Shown here piece after piece: positions 61,075-64,000 of a stretch of DNA of 64,000 nucleotides. A program made the position numbers and the translations under genes. The notes under the pieces were generated by a model. The model searched no databases. It was given only the letters and a program-made list of their open reading frames with translations, and had not been told where the DNA came from. Each line of letters begins with the position of its first letter. The first letter of the stretch is position 1. The stretch spans positions 21,233,265 to 21,297,264 of the forward strand of contig NC_092573.1 in NCBI RefSeq assembly GCF_037975245.1, read 5' to 3'. The stretch is from Apostichopus japonicus. Taxonomy: Eukaryota; Echinodermata; Holothuroidea; Aspidochirotida; Stichopodidae.

Positions 61075-62632
61075 ATTTTTCGAAGAATCTGTAAAAACTT
61101 TCACCTGTCGGAATCTGTCTCGTCATTACGTACGGTACCTATAGAGCCCAAGGGTGGGGGGGGGGGCTAGGTTACTCGGGTTTTCCGAAATAAGTCAATC
61201 AAAAATGTGATCACAATTTAATAAAGATTACCGGCCCTATATTGCTTCCTTTTTTTAGCATATCAATAAAAAATAAAAACACAAATATGATAATCATCAA
61301 TATAGGCCTAACTACCGTTCTGGTTACTGTGTTACCATATGTATATTGTCTCGTTTGCTGTGACAAAATCTATGCTTTGTAATTCTTTATTCCACATATT
61401 CACTCACGACGAACTTAAATTGCGATACATGTTTCTTTATATCACAGCCGATACAATCAATAAGCAACCAAGAGAACTCTGTTAAATTGCATATCTATTA
61501 TAATTTTGTATTTCCCTATTATTACATGACTTAAAAACAGAAACAAATTGCATACAATACAAAAATGATATTAATTATAATAACTGCCAACGGAAGATGA
61601 TTCATGAAAAATCAAATCAGCATAGTTGCTCGTAAAATAGTCGATCTATAGGTTACCACTTACCTTATACGTCATGTAAAAGGTTGACAGCGTGTATGAG
61701 GTGTACCGAAGTCCTGCGAAAAGTAACAAATCTTGTTTTCAAATTCCACAACAGTGTGATCTTATTTCCGGAGATCCTGAATTTTTTATAAAGCAAACTT
61801 GCGACGATGTTTTTTTTTGTTGCTAACCCAGTGGTATTTGGGAGATTAAACAAAATCAGATTTGTATTTATTCAAATAAATCCGGTTGATAAACTTACGT
61901 CTATGTATCTGATACGAATCTCTCAAATTTATTTAAAAGTCTAGAGTGTATAATTTTCTCTCTTCCAAACTGAAAATCTGAAGTGAGAAAAATAAATCAA
62001 GAATATAAAAATTGTACTTTAAAGATGAAATGAAAACAATAACAACTTTGCAAGCAACCAGCAATAATTTCCAGGTCTTTCAATGATTGTCAAAAATCCA
62101 CCTCACGCTTTTAAAAAAAAAAATTCCCAGTTTTCTCTGTGGTATCTCGCAGCTGATTAAACTGCGCTTCGAATAGTACATGGCTTTTATGCCAACTGTG
62201 AGGTAATACGTAATAGTGGAAAGCGCCATCACTATTGTGTGAAATCGGGTTTTTTGTTGTCGAGGTTTTTGGCTCTTCATAAAAGTAGATTTACGAGTTA
62301 CTGAGTTTCTTATTGATCACTCAATTGGACATGTGATGGGTAAAGGATAAAAAATGTCTGCGACATTAAACTTTTTACTCTCCTACATCTGGAATGTAGG
62401 TCTCAGCACTGATTGAAAAACATGTCAATTCGGTAAGCCAGCACACAATGTCCCGACTGTTGTTGATAACATTTCTGTTTATATTTGTTTGTTCGAAGCA
62501 CATGCAAATACAGTATCATATTTGGAATAGAAGAACAATATTTGATATTTATTTCTAAAGATGTCATTAACAGTCTGTTAATATCGTCAGAAAACAGAAT
62601 TCTAATCTTTTTTCAGACCTATTATGGAAACC
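61075..62632. other. Non-coding stretch with a possible minus-strand exon
   Basis: AT-rich, with the G run at 61156-61166. A 50-base minus-strand segment (61664-61713) is bracketed by good splice-like signals. The frame at 62080-62280 shares KTRFHT with the receptor but nothing else convincing. Confidence 0.4.
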
Positions 62633-63370
62633 GCAATATGGTGTGACAGGTAAGACTGAAAATATGATGTGACAGGTAGGATTAAAACATGGTGTGACAG
62701 GTAGAACTGAAACATGGTGTGACAGGTATAGGACTAAACATGATGTGACATGTATAGGACTAAAACATGATGTGACAGGTATATGACTAAAACATGGTGT
62801 GACAGGTAGGACTAAAACATGGTGTGACAGGTATAGGACTAAACATGATGTGACATGTATAGGACTAAAACATGATGTGACAGGTATAGGACTAAAACAT
62901 GATTTGACAGGTATAGGACTAAAACATGGTGTGACAGGTAGGACTAAACGCGATGTGACAGGTTGGACTAAACATGATGTGACAGGTATAGGACTAAAAC
63001 ATGATTTGACAGGTATAGGACTAAAACATGGTGTGACAGGTAGGACTAAACGCGATGTGACAGGTTGGACTAAACACGATGTGACCGGTATGACTAAACA
63101 TGGTGTGAAGGTAGGACTGAAAACATGATGTGACGGGTAGGACTAAACATGATGTGACAGGTAGGACTAAACGCGATGTGACAGGTAGGACTAAACCATG
63201 ATGTGACAGGTAGGACTAAACCATGATGTGATAGGTAGGACTAAAGCATGGTGTGACAGGTAGGACTAAAGCATGGTGTGACAGGTCGGACCTAACGCGA
63301 TGTGACAGGTAGGACCTAACGCGATGTGACATGTAGGACTAAACCATGATGTGACAGGTAGGACTAAAAC
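62633..63370. repeat. Minisatellite of 24-27-bp units, about 29 copies
   Basis: The unit is based on GATGTGACAGGTAGGACTAA with a TATAGG variant (two bases longer) and AAA/AAAA differences. I counted 29 copies of the TGTGACAGG-like core. Two consecutive blocks near 62900-63080 repeat the same order of unit variants, so larger segments have also been duplicated. The open frame through it (62799-63128) follows from unit lengths near multiples of three. Confidence 0.95.
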
Positions 63371-63674
63371 AAGAGTAGGCGAAGGAGGGGTCGGTATCTT
63401 TCTCTCTGCTAAAGCATTTTGGAGGATACTGTCAGAATAACAGAAACGTCCCCCTTGTTTTTAGAGGTATACGTGACAGTGAACCCGTAACTTACACAAG
63501 ATGGAAGAGGGTCAATGGAAGAGAGACGAGGGGAAGGGTGACATTGTTATGTCTGACAACAGATGCGTGCTAACCATTAGTGCTATTATACACCATCAAT
63601 GAAAACAAAGAATGATAGTGTGTATTTATGTGCTTTCCTCTCCTATAAAGTCAAAGACTGTTTATGTTTACAGA
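63371..63674. other. Non-coding gap
   Basis: Purine-rich patches (about 63380-63400 and 63500-63540). Nothing else recognised. Confidence 0.5.
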
Positions 63675-63988
63675 CAACCGATACACACAGAGAACGCAGT
63701 AACTATACTGTAAATCTTAACGTTTTGTACCAAAGTAAAAACTGGATCGTGCTATAAATCGGTAGCATGTGATATAATAGGATTACAGTAAGAACTGAGG
63801 ATATGTGTATAATTCCAACAAATCCAGTTGTTGAGATTTCTCGGTATTACACATATCCTCAGTTCGTACTGTAAATCTAACAGCACATGCCGACGACTTA
63901 TCAGATTTGTCATCACGATCCAGAAATTACTGTGGTACAAATATTTAATATTGACAGTAGTTACTGTAATCTCTGTGTGAATCGGCTG
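63675..63988. mobile_element. Foldback MITE, copy 2
   Basis: Ends CAACCGATACACACAGAG and, inverted, CAGCCGATTCACACAGAG. The arms pair along about 140 bases each and share CTGGATCGTG, GAACTGAGGATATGTGT and GCATGTG. It is flanked by the 7-base direct repeat TTACAGA (63668-63674 and 63989-63995). The sequence is clearly related to the copy at 11592-11897, in the same arm order. No coding capacity. Confidence 0.92.
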
Positions 63989-64000
63989 TTACAGAGTATT

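Noticed and set aside
62080-62280. Minus-strand frame sharing KTRFHT, and 18 of 20 bases around it, with the receptor at 7053-8141
   Set aside because: Similarity stops on both sides: there is no TM1 before it and no convincing TM2 after it. A chance match or very small fragment is more likely than a second receptor.
62799-63128. 109-residue open frame through the minisatellite
   Set aside because: It exists because most repeat units are 24 or 27 bases long; the peptide just repeats the unit and has no domain.
62633-63370. CRISPR-like array of short repeats
   Set aside because: Units are directly tandem with no unique spacers, and the window is eukaryotic.

Overview
The window is 64 kb of AT-rich animal genomic DNA, very poor in genes and full of simple repeats and decayed mobile elements. 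It is not prokaryotic: there are no operons, and the only long conserved reading frame is a seven-transmembrane receptor. The mix of remains (hAT, PIF/Harbinger, THAP/TTAA and L1-type elements, tRNA-headed SINEs and a Penelope-type hammerhead ribozyme) suits a marine invertebrate, possibly a deuterostome. The species cannot be fixed from the sequence.

Layout. 1-7 kb is non-coding with a polypyrimidine tract (about 1.57 kb) and a tandem array (5.5-6.2 kb). A single-exon neuropeptide-type class A GPCR lies on the minus strand at 7053-8141. From 8.4 to 29 kb there is no convincing gene, but there is a foldback MITE (11.6 kb), a small hAT-type MITE (13.9 kb), diverged tandem repeats (17.9-18.4 kb), a long TA-rich array joined to a tRNA-headed SINE (18.7-19.1 kb) and a compound satellite (25.65-26.16 kb). 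At 29.63 kb there is a textbook hammerhead ribozyme core between TA repeats, as in Penelope-like element ends. A 607-bp hAT-type element sits inside a TA array at 37.8-38.4 kb. The 41.7-43.5 kb stretch holds minisatellites and a 171-bp tandem duplication.

From 45 kb the mobile elements are denser: a second, imperfect hammerhead-like motif; a 1.23-kb PIF/Harbinger-type element with TTA duplications; a U2-snRNA-headed chimeric RNA sequence (48.2-48.33 kb); a 1.48-kb TTAA-flanked element with a broken THAP domain (50.2-51.7 kb); a tRNA-headed SINE (52.15-52.45 kb); an 895-bp hAT element with a perfect 8-bp duplication inserted in a minisatellite (56.6-57.5 kb); and the 3' end of an L1-like retrotransposon with frame breaks and a polyadenylation signal (58.4-59.35 kb). 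A minisatellite of about 29 units (62.6-63.4 kb) and a second copy of the 11.6-kb foldback MITE close the window.

The receptor is the only gene I would defend as functional. Nothing suggests that the elements act together as one pathway. The most distinctive signals are the RNA structures (hammerhead and U2-derived hairpin) and the close association of element ends with TA arrays and poly-G/poly-C tracts.
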